Assembly: GCF_003862475.1 (NCBI RefSeq)
Contig: NZ_RRCO01000005.1
Span: 186,001-250,000, forward strand
Source: Lachnoanaerobaculum gingivalis
GTDB taxonomy: Bacteria; Bacillota; Clostridia; Lachnospirales; Lachnospiraceae
Reading direction: 5' to 3'
DNA length: 64,000 bases
A model generated the notes under the pieces. It did not search any database and had not been told where the DNA came from. It saw only the letters and a list, made by a program, of their open reading frames with translations. A program made the position numbers and the translations under genes. This document shows positions 1 through 10,826 of the stretch, in pieces (position 1 is the first letter of the stretch; each line of letters begins with the position of its first letter).

Positions 1-628
1 CTTTAAAGTTCTTTTCTCTGATATTTTTTGCCGTTCTGCTCTTTTGTGACGAATCTTTTCCCTGCTTATCTTTAGGAGCGAAAGGAGCTCTCTTACTCTT
101 GAAGTTTCTTCTCTTTTTCGGCTTTTCGCCCAATCTCTCACAGATTTCATCAATAGTCTTTGCCAATGTTTTTTTCATCTCATTGACTGTAATATCGGCA
201 TACTTTTCATAAAGCGGAACTCTTTCAAGATAAAGATCCTTTAAACTTTGTCCTTCTTTTAAGGTGATTCCTCGCTCTCTTAAATCGCCAAGCCTTGACT
301 TTATTGCGGTATATGAAAGTTCCAGATATATTATTACACTGATTTCTTTTAAATGCCGCATTGCTTTTTCACCATATACCACACTGCCTCCCGGCGATAT
401 GATACTATTTTCTAAATCCAATCCGGCATTTACCTCGTCCTCAATTTCTCTGAAACCTTCATCACCATGCTCTTCTATAAGTTCCTTTAAGAGCTTTCCG
501 TATTTTTCCTGAATAACAATATCGGTGTCTACAAACTTTTTACCAAGCCTCTTTGCCAAAACCACACCGACTGAAGACTTACCTGATGCAGGCATACCGA
601 TTAATGTAATATTAGTTTTTTTCCCCAT
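1..628 (-). CDS. aroK: Shikimate kinase, 3' part beyond window edge
   Basis: Shikimate kinase phosphorylates the 3-hydroxyl of shikimate with ATP, in the cytoplasmic route to chorismate. The frame opens with ATG at 628 behind an AGGAGA site and stays open to base 1. The N-terminus reads MGKKTNITLIGMPASGKSSV, a P-loop of the GxxxxGKS type, followed by VDTDIVIQE (the shikimate-binding Asp region) and a GGSVVY segment typical of the family. After about residue 165 the chain becomes very rich in Lys and Arg (KPKKRRNFKSKR), which ordinary 170-residue shikimate kinases lack; the stop lies outside the window. It starts only 7 bp after the pyrophosphatase stop, so the two are co-transcribed. A related nucleoside-kinase-like P-loop protein is a less likely alternative. 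Confidence 0.8.
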   Translation of the reverse strand, partial: MGKKTNITLIGMPASGKSSVGVVLAKRLGKKFVDTDIVIQEKYGKLLKELIEEHGDEGFREIEDEVNAGLDLENSIISPGGSVVYGEKAMRHLKEISVIIYLELSYTAIKSRLGDLRERGITLKEGQSLKDLYLERVPLYEKYADITVNEMKKTLAKTIDEICERLGEKPKKRRNFKSKRAPFAPKDKQGKDSSQKSRTAKNIREKNFK

Positions 629-635
629 ATCTCTC

Positions 636-2297
636 CTACATCTGTATTCCTATTACAAGACTTGGTACAAGCTGTTTTTTCCTTGATACCACCGAAGCAA
701 GCTCTATTACACCTGAATCATTTATCTCATAAGCACCTTCTTCGATTCTGAAGGACTTCATTACAAGAGCCATCGCACCCGAACCGACACATATAAGTCT
801 TGTTGACTGCTCCAATATATTGGTAAGCATAAAGAACATCATATCCTCGGCACTGTTTTCATGAAGCTTTACAAGGAAAGGCAGGAGTCTGTTTTCAATA
901 CCTCTCAGCTCTTCCTCATTCAATGAACTGATCTGTCCTATTCCTATATTAATTTTTCCAAGTGCAAATGTCTTATAATCCTGATGGAAAATCTGCTCAT
1001 CGGTCTTACCTGTAAGATTGCTTGCTGAAGCAAACATCTGGTTTGCATACTTTTCTATATCAATACCTGCAATTCTTGCAAGGTCAAGGCCTGCAGCCTT
1101 GTCTACTTCAGTACATGTAGGTGATCTAAACAGCAAGGTATCTGAAATAATAGCGGAGCAAAGAAGACCCGCAATCTGCTTTGGAATCTCAACCCCTTTT
1201 TCATGATACATCTGATAAATAATTGTAGATGTACATCCGAGAGGCTGATTTCTGAAATAAACAGGCCCCATAGTCTCCACTGTCCCCAGTCTGTGATGGT
1301 CTATTATCTCAAGCACATTTGCATGTTCTATACCGTCCACCGCCTGACTCTTTTCATTATGATCCACCATAATTACTCTCTTACCCTTGGCACCGAGAAG
1401 GTTTCTTCTTGAAAACATTCCAAGATATTTCCCGTTTTTATCAAGAATAGGGAAGTCTCTATGTCTTACAGTCGCCATTACTTCCTTTATTTCGTCCAGA
1501 TAGTCTTCATTTTCAAATGTAATAAGATTCTCAGTCTTCATAAAGTAATTTATAGGCATGGACTGGTTTATAAGTCTTGCTACGGTAAATGTATCATAGG
1601 CCGTTGTAATTATAGTGGTTCCATGATCCTTTGCAAGCTTCTTTATAGTCATGGATGCACCGGCACCCTCACATACTATAATACATGCCGCACCCATCTC
1701 AATGGCACAAAGTTGCATCTCATATCTATTTCCCAGTATTACAAGATCATCCTTCTCTATATAGTATTCCATCATATCCGGATTTGCGGCGGCAACAACT
1801 ACTTTACCCGAATTAAAATAGGCCTTGTCATCACCCACTACCAAAGTTCCTTCAATTGTTTCAATAATATTTGAATATCTTGTATTTGCTTTTGCAAGTA
1901 TTCTGCTGTCATATATATTCATATATGAATTTGCAATATCACTGACCGATATTATTCCTTCAAGATCACCGTCACTGTTTACAGCAGGTAAAGTCACCAC
2001 ATCAAGTTCCTGCATAAGTCCCCAGGCTTTTTTAAATGATATATTCTTATCAACTCCCTTGGTATGCTTTATCTCAACATCTTTTACTTGAGTTTTCACA
2101 CTTTCAGTAAGCTTAGGCGGTTTAACCTTGAAGTAATTCAATACGAATTTGGTTTCCTCATTGATTTCGCCGGCACGCCTTGGTGAAAACTCCCCCTCTT
2201 CAGTTTTTGACTTTAGATCGGCATAACCTATAGCCGCACAGATTGAATCCGTATCCGGGTTCTTATGTCCCATTATCAATGTTCTAAGCTTTGTCAT
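636..2297 (-). CDS. Manganese-dependent inorganic pyrophosphatase with CBS and DRTGG domains
   Basis: A 553-residue family II (DHH) pyrophosphatase that hydrolyses cytoplasmic pyrophosphate to phosphate using Mn/Co. The catalytic core is split: motif GHKNPDTDS lies near residue 10, and VDHNEKSQ and EIIDHH near residue 320, followed by the DHHA2 half. Between them sit CBS domain 1 (about 70-125), a DRTGG-like domain (about 150-245) and CBS domain 2 (about 250-300). Plain family II enzymes are about 310 residues, so the extra 240 residues are the regulatory insert, which in characterised relatives binds adenine nucleotides and diadenosine polyphosphates. It lies between the nucleotidyltransferase gene and aroK in one leftward run with gaps of 7-9 bp. 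Confidence 0.93.
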   Translation of the reverse strand: MTKLRTLIMGHKNPDTDSICAAIGYADLKSKTEEGEFSPRRAGEINEETKFVLNYFKVKPPKLTESVKTQVKDVEIKHTKGVDKNISFKKAWGLMQELDVVTLPAVNSDGDLEGIISVSDIANSYMNIYDSRILAKANTRYSNIIETIEGTLVVGDDKAYFNSGKVVVAAANPDMMEYYIEKDDLVILGNRYEMQLCAIEMGAACIIVCEGAGASMTIKKLAKDHGTTIITTAYDTFTVARLINQSMPINYFMKTENLITFENEDYLDEIKEVMATVRHRDFPILDKNGKYLGMFSRRNLLGAKGKRVIMVDHNEKSQAVDGIEHANVLEIIDHHRLGTVETMGPVYFRNQPLGCTSTIIYQMYHEKGVEIPKQIAGLLCSAIISDTLLFRSPTCTEVDKAAGLDLARIAGIDIEKYANQMFASASNLTGKTDEQIFHQDYKTFALGKINIGIGQISSLNEEELRGIENRLLPFLVKLHENSAEDMMFFMLTNILEQSTRLICVGSGAMALVMKSFRIEEGAYEINDSGVIELASVVSRKKQLVPSLVIGIQM

Positions 2298-2306
2298 AAA
2301 TTCCTC

Positions 2307-3224
2307 TTAATTAAAAATTTTGTCAGGATACACTCCCTTATCTACTAAGGCTCTTATTGAATTAACAACAATCTCCTTATCTTCCTTATATGTTACTCCA
2401 AACCACTTGTCATGGCTCTTTAATACTTCTACACTTATTCTGTCAGCCTTGATAGCTTCATCTATTACTGACGGCAATAAGTACTCATTTTTCAACTCAT
2501 TTGTCATGCTGTCAAGGAACTTCGGAAAACCTTCTTCCAAAATATCAAGAAATTCAGGTGTAAGTCCCCACATATTCATGGAAACAATATCATCAAGATT
2601 TACATCTCTTTTATTACCGTTTTCATCAACAGCATTTAAAACCCCGTCTTTTAGCTCAATCTCAAAAGTCTCGGTCACATCGGCGAGCTTATTGCTTGCA
2701 TCGGCCTTACATACTCCTCTCGTAACTCCGCCATTGTCTGAAAGAGTATTCTTAAGTACAAAGCCTGCCATACACAAATCAAGCTTTTTGCTGTTTTTGT
2801 CCATTTTATTTGCCATATAGTCATATATTACTTTAAAGCCTTCTTTTCCGTAATAATCATCCGCATTTATTACTACAAACGGTTCATTTACAATGCCTTT
2901 TACGCAAAGCAACGCCTGTCCGGTTCCCCATGGCTTGCTTCTTTCTTTCGGACATTCAAATCCTTCCGGCAAATCGTTAAGATCCTGAAAAGCATAATCC
3001 ACATCTATATATTTCTTTACTCTGTCCCCGATGATTTCTTTAAAATCCTTCTCCAAATCGTGACGGATTATAAATACAACTTTATTAAATCCTGCTTCCT
3101 TTGCATCATATATGGAATAATCCATAATAATCTCACCATTTGGTCCCACAGGTGCCAATTGCTTTATGCCTCCGCCAAATCTTGAGCCGATGCCGGCCGC
3201 CATAACTACTAATGTTGCATTCAT
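2307..3224 (-). CDS. Sugar-phosphate nucleotidyltransferase family protein
   Basis: 305 residues of the NTP_transferase fold. The nucleotide-binding signature AAGIGSRFGGGIKQL is at residues 9-23, KPWGTGQA is near 98, and the metal-binding NADDYYG is near 120. These enzymes join an NTP to a sugar phosphate. The substrate cannot be read from the sequence, and the protein is not clearly GalU, RfbA or GlmU. It lies 25 bp after the guaB stop and 9 bp before the pyrophosphatase start. Coupling of a pyrophosphate-releasing nucleotidyltransferase with a pyrophosphatase downstream is a plausible reason for the pairing, but this is inference. Confidence 0.8.
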   Translation of the reverse strand: MNATLVVMAAGIGSRFGGGIKQLAPVGPNGEIIMDYSIYDAKEAGFNKVVFIIRHDLEKDFKEIIGDRVKKYIDVDYAFQDLNDLPEGFECPKERSKPWGTGQALLCVKGIVNEPFVVINADDYYGKEGFKVIYDYMANKMDKNSKKLDLCMAGFVLKNTLSDNGGVTRGVCKADASNKLADVTETFEIELKDGVLNAVDENGNKRDVNLDDIVSMNMWGLTPEFLDILEEGFPKFLDSMTNELKNEYLLPSVIDEAIKADRISVEVLKSHDKWFGVTYKEDKEIVVNSIRALVDKGVYPDKIFN

Positions 3225-3249
3225 CTTGTATCCCCCTTATGTTTATTTT

Positions 3250-4779
<1,530 letters not shown>

Positions 4780-4784
4780 TCATT

Positions 4785-4813
4785 AGTCTAACAAATACAA
4801 ACTACTGTGTCAA
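4785..4813 (-). promoter_or_regulatory. Sigma-A promoter for guaB
   Basis: On the minus strand, TTGACA (4813-4808), a 17-bp spacer and TAGACT (4790-4785) lie 78 bp upstream of the guaB start. The -35 overlaps the last codon of purD. The match to the sigma-A consensus is close, so guaB probably has independent transcription. Confidence 0.65.
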
Positions 4814-6084
4814 TCGTTGTCAAGTATACTTATACCGATATCATTTCTCATATACTTGTTTTCAAAATCCACAAGTTTTGTGGCTTCATAAGCCTTTTTT
4901 CTTGCATCTTTTAGTGTAGCGGCCTTGGCGGTAATTCCAAGAACTCTACCTCCGTTTGTAACTATATCAGCTCCTTCCCTTTTTGTACCTGCATGGAAGC
5001 AGTATAAATCGTCTCTGCCCTTAAAATTTTCAAAGCCGGTTATCTTCTTTCCCTTTTCATATTCAAGCGGATAGCCGTCACTTGCAAGTACTACACATAC
5101 TGCGGCATTATTCTCAAATTTAAGCTCGATTTTATCCAAAGTTCCGTCAATACAGGCTTCAAAAACATCTATAATATCATTTTCCATTCTTGGAAGTACT
5201 ACCTGAGTTTCAGGATCTCCGAATCTTGCATTGTACTCAAGTACCTTCACTCCTTTATCTGTAAGCATCAGTCCATAAAAAATTATACCTTTAAACTCTC
5301 TGCCCTCGGCTCTCATAGCATCCACGGTTTTTTGATAAATATGCTCCTTACAATACTTATCTATTTCTTCAGTATAGAAAGGACTCGGACTGAAAGTCCC
5401 CATACCTCCGGTATTTAAACCCTCATCACCGTCCTTGGCTCTTTTATGATCCTGTGCCGAAGTCATAAGTGCATAGTGCTTTCCGTCTACAAATGACAGT
5501 ACACTGACTTCTCTTCCCTCTAAGAATTCTTCTATTACTATGGTATTTCCGGCATCTCCAAAGGATTTTTTGGTCATCAGCTCCTCTATTCCGGATATTG
5601 CCTCGGACTTATCCTTGCAAATCAGTACACCTTTTCCAAGAGCCAAGCCGTCAGCTTTAAGTACTATAGGGTATTTGACATTTTCAAGATACTTTAGGGC
5701 CTCTTTCGGGTCACTGAAGTTTTCATATCCCGCTGTAGGTATACCATACTTTTTCATAAGATCTTTTGAAAAAGCCTTTGAACCTTCCAGTATTGCGGCA
5801 TTCTTCCTCGGCCCGAATACTCTTAACCCTTCAGCTTCAAAGTAATCAACTATACCTTTTACCAGCGGATCATCCATTCCTATTATTGTTAAATCTATCT
5901 TTTCACTCTTTGCAAAGTCTCTCAGAGCTTCAAAATCCATAACCGATATTGCCACATTTGTTGCAATGTCCTCAGTGCCTGCATTACCCGGGGCCACATA
6001 AATTTTGAGGTTCCTTTTACTCTCGGATAATTTCTTTACTATGGCATGCTCTCTGCCGCCTCCACCTACTACTAAAATTTTCAT
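4810..6084 (-). CDS. purD: Phosphoribosylamine-glycine ligase
   Basis: GAR synthetase joins glycine to 5-phosphoribosylamine with ATP, the second step of purine synthesis. The 424-residue length is normal. The N-terminal VVGGGGREHAIV motif, the ATP-grasp segment (VLKADGLALGKGVLI, VIEEFLEGREVSVLSFVDG) and the metal-binding EYNARFGDPETQVVLPR are all present. The start overlaps the purN stop by 4 bp (ATGA), showing translational coupling within the leftward purine operon. Confidence 0.97.
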   Translation of the reverse strand: MKILVVGGGGREHAIVKKLSESKRNLKIYVAPGNAGTEDIATNVAISVMDFEALRDFAKSEKIDLTIIGMDDPLVKGIVDYFEAEGLRVFGPRKNAAILEGSKAFSKDLMKKYGIPTAGYENFSDPKEALKYLENVKYPIVLKADGLALGKGVLICKDKSEAISGIEELMTKKSFGDAGNTIVIEEFLEGREVSVLSFVDGKHYALMTSAQDHKRAKDGDEGLNTGGMGTFSPSPFYTEEIDKYCKEHIYQKTVDAMRAEGREFKGIIFYGLMLTDKGVKVLEYNARFGDPETQVVLPRMENDIIDVFEACIDGTLDKIELKFENNAAVCVVLASDGYPLEYEKGKKITGFENFKGRDDLYCFHAGTKREGADIVTNGGRVLGITAKAATLKDARKKAYEATKLVDFENKYMRNDIGISILDND

Positions 6085-6677
6085 AAGCTCTCTCCATTTG
6101 CAATTTTTTCAATAGCCTTAGGTAAAATAATCCATTCAGCCTCTTCCATTACTCTTTTTTGCAAGGACTTTGCATCATCTCCCGGGTGAACATCCACAGC
6201 TTTTTGAAGTATTATCCTGCCTGTATCTATTCCGGCATCTACAAAATGTACTGTGGCTCCCGTTACCTTAACCCCTCTTTTTAATGCGGCCTCATGAACT
6301 TTCAAACCATAGTAACCCTTACCGCAAAAGCTCGGAATCAAGGAAGGATGGATATTTATTATTTTATTTTCAAAAGCTTCCACTATATCCTCTGATATAT
6401 TTACCAAAAAACCTGCCAGTACAATCAAATCCGGATTAAGCCCTTGCAGTTCATCAAGTAACACCTTATTAAACTCATCTCTGTTTGAAAAGTTTTTAGG
6501 TGATATACATTTTGCATCTATTCCTGCTTTTTTTGCTCTTTCCAAGGCATAGGCATCACTGTTGTTTGATATAACAGCTTTTATTCTTACATTTTTTATC
6601 TGTTTTTCTTCTATCGCTTTTATAATTGCGGCAAGATTGGTGCCACCTCCGGAAACCAGACATACAATATCAAACAT
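6081..6677 (-). CDS. purN: Phosphoribosylglycinamide formyltransferase
   Basis: GAR transformylase transfers a formyl group from 10-formyl-THF to GAR. The 198-residue length is standard. The N-terminal VSGGGTNLAAII phosphate-binding loop, the INIHPSLIPSFCGKGYYG segment with catalytic Asn and His, and TGATVHFVDAGIDTGRIILQ with the catalytic Asp are all visible. It lies 10 bp after purM and overlaps purD by 4 bp. Confidence 0.96.
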   Translation of the reverse strand: MFDIVCLVSGGGTNLAAIIKAIEEKQIKNVRIKAVISNNSDAYALERAKKAGIDAKCISPKNFSNRDEFNKVLLDELQGLNPDLIVLAGFLVNISEDIVEAFENKIINIHPSLIPSFCGKGYYGLKVHEAALKRGVKVTGATVHFVDAGIDTGRIILQKAVDVHPGDDAKSLQKRVMEEAEWIILPKAIEKIANGESL

Positions 6678-6687
6678 TATCGCTCCT

Positions 6688-7713
6688 TTATATAAGCTCT
6701 ATTCCCTTTGCGCCTTTTTCTATATATCCGATTTCATATGCCGACTCTCCCAAAAAGTTTAATGCTTCAAGCGTTTTTGAAGCATCAGACTTATCAACAG
6801 CTATCACCATTCCGAGTCCCATATTGAAGGTATTGTACATCATCTCTTCTTTAATATCACCTGTCTTTGCCAATAGTTTAAATATTGCAGGTATTTCATA
6901 GGAGTCTTTTCTTACCACAGCCTTAGTACCTTCAATAAGCATTCTGGGTATATTTTCATAGAATCCTCCACCTGTAATATGTGAGCAGGCTTTAATCTTT
7001 ATATTTTCATCTCTAACAGCTTTAAGTGCCTTCACATATATTTTTGTAGGTGCTAAAAGTACTTCTCCCAAAGTTTTCCCAAGTTCATCATAGTAGGTAT
7101 CCAAGGATTCCTTTGTCATATCAAAAACTTTTCTTACCAAAGAAAATCCGTTTGAATGTACACCGCTTGAAGCAATACCTATCAAAACATCTCCTGCCTT
7201 TAAATCCTTTCCGTCAATAAGATTGCATTTGTCGGCAACACCCACACAAAATCCTGCCAAATCGTATTCATCTACAGGATAAAATCCCGGCATTTCTGCA
7301 GTTTCACCACCAATAAGTGCTGCTCCCGACTGTATACATCCGTCTGCTACACCTTTTACAATAGTTGCTATTTTCTCGGGATCGTTTTTCCCACAGGCTA
7401 TATAATCAAGAAAAAACAGCGGCTCACCTCCCGCACAGGCCACATCATTCACACACATAGCGACACAGTCAATGCCTATGCTGTCATGTTTATCCGTTAA
7501 AAAGGCCAGTTTCAGCTTTGTTCCGACTCCGTCAGTTCCGGATAGAAGAACAGGCTCTTTCATATTCTTTATCTTACTTAAAGAAAATGCTCCTGAAAAA
7601 CCTCCAAGTCCACCAAGGACTTCCGGTCTCATAGTAGCTTTTACATGTTGCTTCATCAGCTCAACGGCCTTATAACCTGCTTCAATATCCACGCCGGCAC
7701 TCTTGTAATCCAT
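6688..7713 (-). CDS. purM: Phosphoribosylformylglycinamidine cyclo-ligase
   Basis: AIR synthetase closes the imidazole ring using ATP. The start chosen is [14 protein letters not shown], preceded by TTGGAGGTAAT; an ATG 6 codons upstream would lie before this site. The family N-terminus [23 protein letters not shown], the [11 protein letters not shown] motif and the late [12 protein letters not shown] segment are all intact over 341 residues. It is the second gene of the purine run, after purE. Confidence 0.96.
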   Translation of the reverse strand: MDYKSAGVDIEAGYKAVELMKQHVKATMRPEVLGGLGGFSGAFSLSKIKNMKEPVLLSGTDGVGTKLKLAFLTDKHDSIGIDCVAMCVNDVACAGGEPLFFLDYIACGKNDPEKIATIVKGVADGCIQSGAALIGGETAEMPGFYPVDEYDLAGFCVGVADKCNLIDGKDLKAGDVLIGIASSGVHSNGFSLVRKVFDMTKESLDTYYDELGKTLGEVLLAPTKIYVKALKAVRDENIKIKACSHITGGGFYENIPRMLIEGTKAVVRKDSYEIPAIFKLLAKTGDIKEEMMYNTFNMGLGMVIAVDKSDASKTLEALNFLGESAYEIGYIEKGAKGIELI

Positions 7714-7776
7714 ATTACCTCCAATATACAAAACAAAAACAACTATTCAAAGAAGAAAGAACTGAAATTATATAAA

Positions 7777-8286
7777 TCAGCCTTTCAAAAAAGTATCAAC
7801 TCCCACATCTTTTAATCTTTTATCCTTGGCTTCCACCTCTTTAGCCATGCCGTCGCTGAATTTTTCAAGTTTGTCAAAGAGTTCTTCATTACTTAAAGCA
7901 AGTATCTTTGTGGCAAGTATTCCCGCATTTTTTGCACCGTTTATAGCCACAGTCGCTACCGGAATTCCGCCCGGCATTTGAACTATAGAATATAAAGAAT
8001 CCACACCTCCAAGATCTGAAGTCTTTATCGGTACTCCTATTACAGGAATAGGTGTGAGTGCCGCACACATTCCCGGAAGATGTGCCGCCTTTCCTGCACC
8101 TGCTATTACAGTCTTTATTCCCCTTTTCTTTAAATCTCTTGCCCAGGCGAAGAAAATATCTGGCTCTCTGTGTGCTGAAATGATGTTATATTCATATTCC
8201 ACACCCATATCTTTTAGGAAATCTCCGGCGGCTCTCATAACATTTAAATCCGAATCGCTCCCCATAACTATAGCAACCTCAACCAT
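7777..8286 (-). CDS. purE: N5-carboxyaminoimidazole ribonucleotide mutase
   Basis: Class I PurE rearranges N5-CAIR to CAIR. The start is MVEVAIVMGSDSDL, placed 4-5 bases after GGAGG; longer upstream frames are not supported. The GSDSDLNVM phosphate loop, the SAHREPD active-site motif (catalytic His) and GAGKAAHLPGMCAALT are present over 169 residues. It is the promoter-proximal gene of the purine block. No purK is visible in the window. Confidence 0.95.
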   Translation of the reverse strand: MVEVAIVMGSDSDLNVMRAAGDFLKDMGVEYEYNIISAHREPDIFFAWARDLKKRGIKTVIAGAGKAAHLPGMCAALTPIPVIGVPIKTSDLGGVDSLYSIVQMPGGIPVATVAINGAKNAGILATKILALSNEELFDKLEKFSDGMAKEVEAKDKRLKDVGVDTFLKG

Positions 8287-8327
8287 ACTTACCTCCATTG
8301 TAAAAAATAATATTATTGTATAACTAA

Positions 8328-8373
8328 CCATAGGCTTTGTTTTACAAGATAATTTGTAAAACAAAGCCTATGG
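8328..8373. terminator. Perfect 19-bp inverted repeat between operons
   Basis: The arms 8328-8346 and 8355-8373 are exact reverse complements (outer ends CCATAGGC and GCCTATGG) around an 8-base loop. The hairpin lies just after the stop of the M29 peptidase gene and before purE, so it most likely ends the pyrimidine operon transcript. The tract after it on the minus strand is only moderately T-rich. Confidence 0.75.
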
Positions 8374-8379
8374 ATTTCT

Positions 8380-10437
8380 TTATTCGTTCAATATTTCACT
8401 GCCTTCAAGCACAAATCTGCCATCTTTGATGATATAAGTATTTGTACCGTCCGGCTCATTTGTATAGATATCCCCAAGCTCAACCAAAGGGATAGTAATG
8501 TCTGTATGACAATTAAAATATGCGCTCTTAATATCTGTCTTTCTCTTTATAGAGCATTCATTATCTCTGGCAATAATAGCCTTACCGTCAGGATTGTAAG
8601 AAACACTTTCTTCATCATGTGAATAACATGTATCTCCGAACGCAAAATGAGGACCCATTTTTTCAGCAATCAAAATAGGCATTTTCTCAAAAATGTCATA
8701 CTTCTTAGCTACATTATAAGCCACCACATTTGTTCCTATGGAAAACTCGCCCATAGGTAAGGATTTATGTCCCTTTAAGATGGAATCTTCAACCATTCTT
8801 CTGTTGTCATCTCTTGTCTCAAAGTTCTCACAGATATAGTCCTCTATCATACCGTTCTTTACAGTTATGCAAAGATTCTTTAAATGATATCCTGCCAAAA
8901 AAACGTCCTTAACAAAAAGTGTACCGTTTGTTCCTACAAGCACAGGAGATGTAAACACCTCACCGACAGGAATATTTACATCGGCTACACAGTTTTCAAA
9001 ATTTGTTTCCTTAGAAGGCTCCTTTAACTCATGAAGCTTTATAGTAAGATCTGTCTTATTATCTTTGCCTCCGATGACTCTTACAGTATCGGCCTTATCA
9101 AGTGCATCTATAATCTTTTGCTGTGCTTCTTTGTATTTGCCGGCATCCAAAGTATTTATTCTTATAATATCATCAAATATATTTAAATAAACCTCCGGCT
9201 CCTTTGCAATACTTGGAAGCGGCCATGCAATAATACAGAATGCAGTACCTGAAGTATCTATATACTCATCCTGTAAAAGCATCATTTCATTTCTGTAATT
9301 GTTCATCAAATTATTTTGTTTTTCAACAAAAGCATTGGCTGCAGTTTTCTTTACAGGCAAAAATTCAGTGTCACCGAATGCATCCATCAATGCAGGTCCA
9401 CCGTATCGAGCCATATTTTCCTTTATCTCTTCAAATGTCTGCTTACTTATCTCAAATTTTCTGTCAAGGTATGCCTTCTTTGTAAAGATATTCATATCAT
9501 ACTTATGATCGTACTCAAACTGTCTGTTCACACCGCCGCTGCAAATGCCTCGATTTCTGATGTGTGACATATCAGCAAGTCTGTAAGGCTTTCTGTCAAG
9601 TACCACCTCAAATCCCATATCTTCAAAGAGTATAACAGCTTCTTTTACTATTCTCTCAAATCCGATGCGATATATCAAAGATACAATACTTCTCTTTGAG
9701 ATATCCTTTTGCATTGCAACAAAACCATCCCTATATCCGTCTACAAAAGTTTTTGCACATAGTCTGACAGTCTCCATATCAAGTGAATTAAGGTATTTTG
9801 CAGTTTTTATCTCATTTTCACCGATGTATTCTCCGAATTTAAAAAGATATCTCAGATCGGACAGATCATCATTCATAATTATATTATAAAAAAATCTGTT
9901 GGAAGTAGTGAAGCTTTCTATTATCTTTTTTCTTGCTGTAATATCAAGATAGTCTGAAGCGTACCAGTAAATAGCTTCTGAGACTTCCTTGGCATCTCCG
10001 CCCTCAAGGCATATACCGTATACCTGTAAAAACAGCTCCAAAATATTGACAAATCCTTCAAGGTCTCCCTCAAATACTGTTATAAGTGCGGCTCTCACCT
10101 CAAAAGAAAGGCTTAGAAGCGGTGACATAAACTCCTTATCACAAAGCTTCTCCAATACATCCGGATTGTATACGGATTCATTATAATTTTCCTCTTTTAA
10201 ATCATAAAAAAGTTCGTTTTGAGATATATTAAGTTCTTCAAAGCTTTGCTTTTCAAACTCTCCTGTATCTCTTTTTATTCTCAAATCATTTACTTGTTCC
10301 AAAAAGCGTGAGAGCTTCAAGAAAAAATCGCCAAATCTGATATCTTTCTCAGATTTTATCTGAGAAATCCTCTCCATTGCCAGATTTATTCTCTCTACTA
10401 TCAGCCTGTTATCCCAAGAATAAATATCATAAACCAT
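8380..10437 (-). CDS. M29-family aminopeptidase
   Basis: 685 residues. The C-terminal third matches the thermophilic aminopeptidase (M29) fold: FENCVADVNIPVGEVFTSP, AEKMGPHFAFGDTCYS and FNCHTDITIPL supply the Glu, His and Asp metal ligands expected for a dinuclear cytoplasmic exopeptidase. The N-terminal 250 residues are helical and typical only of the longer Firmicute members. The ATG at 10437 lies inside the end of the previous gene (37-bp overlap), with GGAGGAG 13 bases upstream. A start at residue 21 is possible but has no visible site. It ends the operon before a strong hairpin. Confidence 0.85.
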   Translation of the reverse strand: MVYDIYSWDNRLIVERINLAMERISQIKSEKDIRFGDFFLKLSRFLEQVNDLRIKRDTGEFEKQSFEELNISQNELFYDLKEENYNESVYNPDVLEKLCDKEFMSPLLSLSFEVRAALITVFEGDLEGFVNILELFLQVYGICLEGGDAKEVSEAIYWYASDYLDITARKKIIESFTTSNRFFYNIIMNDDLSDLRYLFKFGEYIGENEIKTAKYLNSLDMETVRLCAKTFVDGYRDGFVAMQKDISKRSIVSLIYRIGFERIVKEAVILFEDMGFEVVLDRKPYRLADMSHIRNRGICSGGVNRQFEYDHKYDMNIFTKKAYLDRKFEISKQTFEEIKENMARYGGPALMDAFGDTEFLPVKKTAANAFVEKQNNLMNNYRNEMMLLQDEYIDTSGTAFCIIAWPLPSIAKEPEVYLNIFDDIIRINTLDAGKYKEAQQKIIDALDKADTVRVIGGKDNKTDLTIKLHELKEPSKETNFENCVADVNIPVGEVFTSPVLVGTNGTLFVKDVFLAGYHLKNLCITVKNGMIEDYICENFETRDDNRRMVEDSILKGHKSLPMGEFSIGTNVVAYNVAKKYDIFEKMPILIAEKMGPHFAFGDTCYSHDEESVSYNPDGKAIIARDNECSIKRKTDIKSAYFNCHTDITIPLVELGDIYTNEPDGTNTYIIKDGRFVLEGSEILNE

Positions 10438-10826
10438 AGTAAAAATAAAACTCCTCCAATTATTGTAGTAATCACCGAAAGTGATTTCCTTGCCGTTCCC
10501 TGTTTAAAAGATTTCAGCGAATAATAAGATCCCGCCGCCGCAAATAGAAATGAACAAAGTGCAAAAGCCGATACCTGAGTACTTGGTGCACCCTGATTTT
10601 CTATCACTTTTCTTACAGCAAAAATAAGCAGTACCACGGCAACAATATCCATAAACAGTGCAAATTTTGCATCCTTTGCAAAAGGTCGTCTCATATAGTC
10701 GACCATATCTTTTCTACTTGTAGCAAACTTGGCCTTGTCCTCTGCCGATAAAAATATGTCGGAGTCCAAAATATTTTCTTCTCTTCTAAAAGGAATTCCT
10801 ATTCTCTTTTTTTTAAAAAAACTCAT
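10401..10826 (-). CDS. Small integral membrane protein (DUF6142-like)
   Basis: 141 residues of unknown function. A charged N-terminal 50 residues (MSFFKKKRIG...) is followed by three hydrophobic segments (about 55-73, 82-102 and 115-138), predicting a small inner-membrane protein. The start at 10826 is preferred because ATGA overlaps the VanZ stop and GGAG is 9 bases upstream. It resembles uncharacterised Lachnospiraceae membrane proteins; the DUF assignment is from memory and should be treated as tentative. Confidence 0.7.
   Translation of the reverse strand: MSFFKKKRIGIPFRREENILDSDIFLSAEDKAKFATSRKDMVDYMRRPFAKDAKFALFMDIVAVVLLIFAVRKVIENQGAPSTQVSAFALCSFLFAAAGSYYSLKSFKQGTARKSLSVITTIIGGVLFLLWFMIFILGITG

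Noticed and set aside
1461-1874. 137-codon plus-strand frame opposite the pyrophosphatase
   Set aside because: It lies wholly antisense to a well-supported gene, is Tyr/Cys/His-rich as expected for a shadow, and has no ribosome binding site.
2320-2820. 166-codon plus-strand frame opposite the nucleotidyltransferase
   Set aside because: It is Ser/Leu-rich shadow sequence of the minus-strand gene with no start signal.
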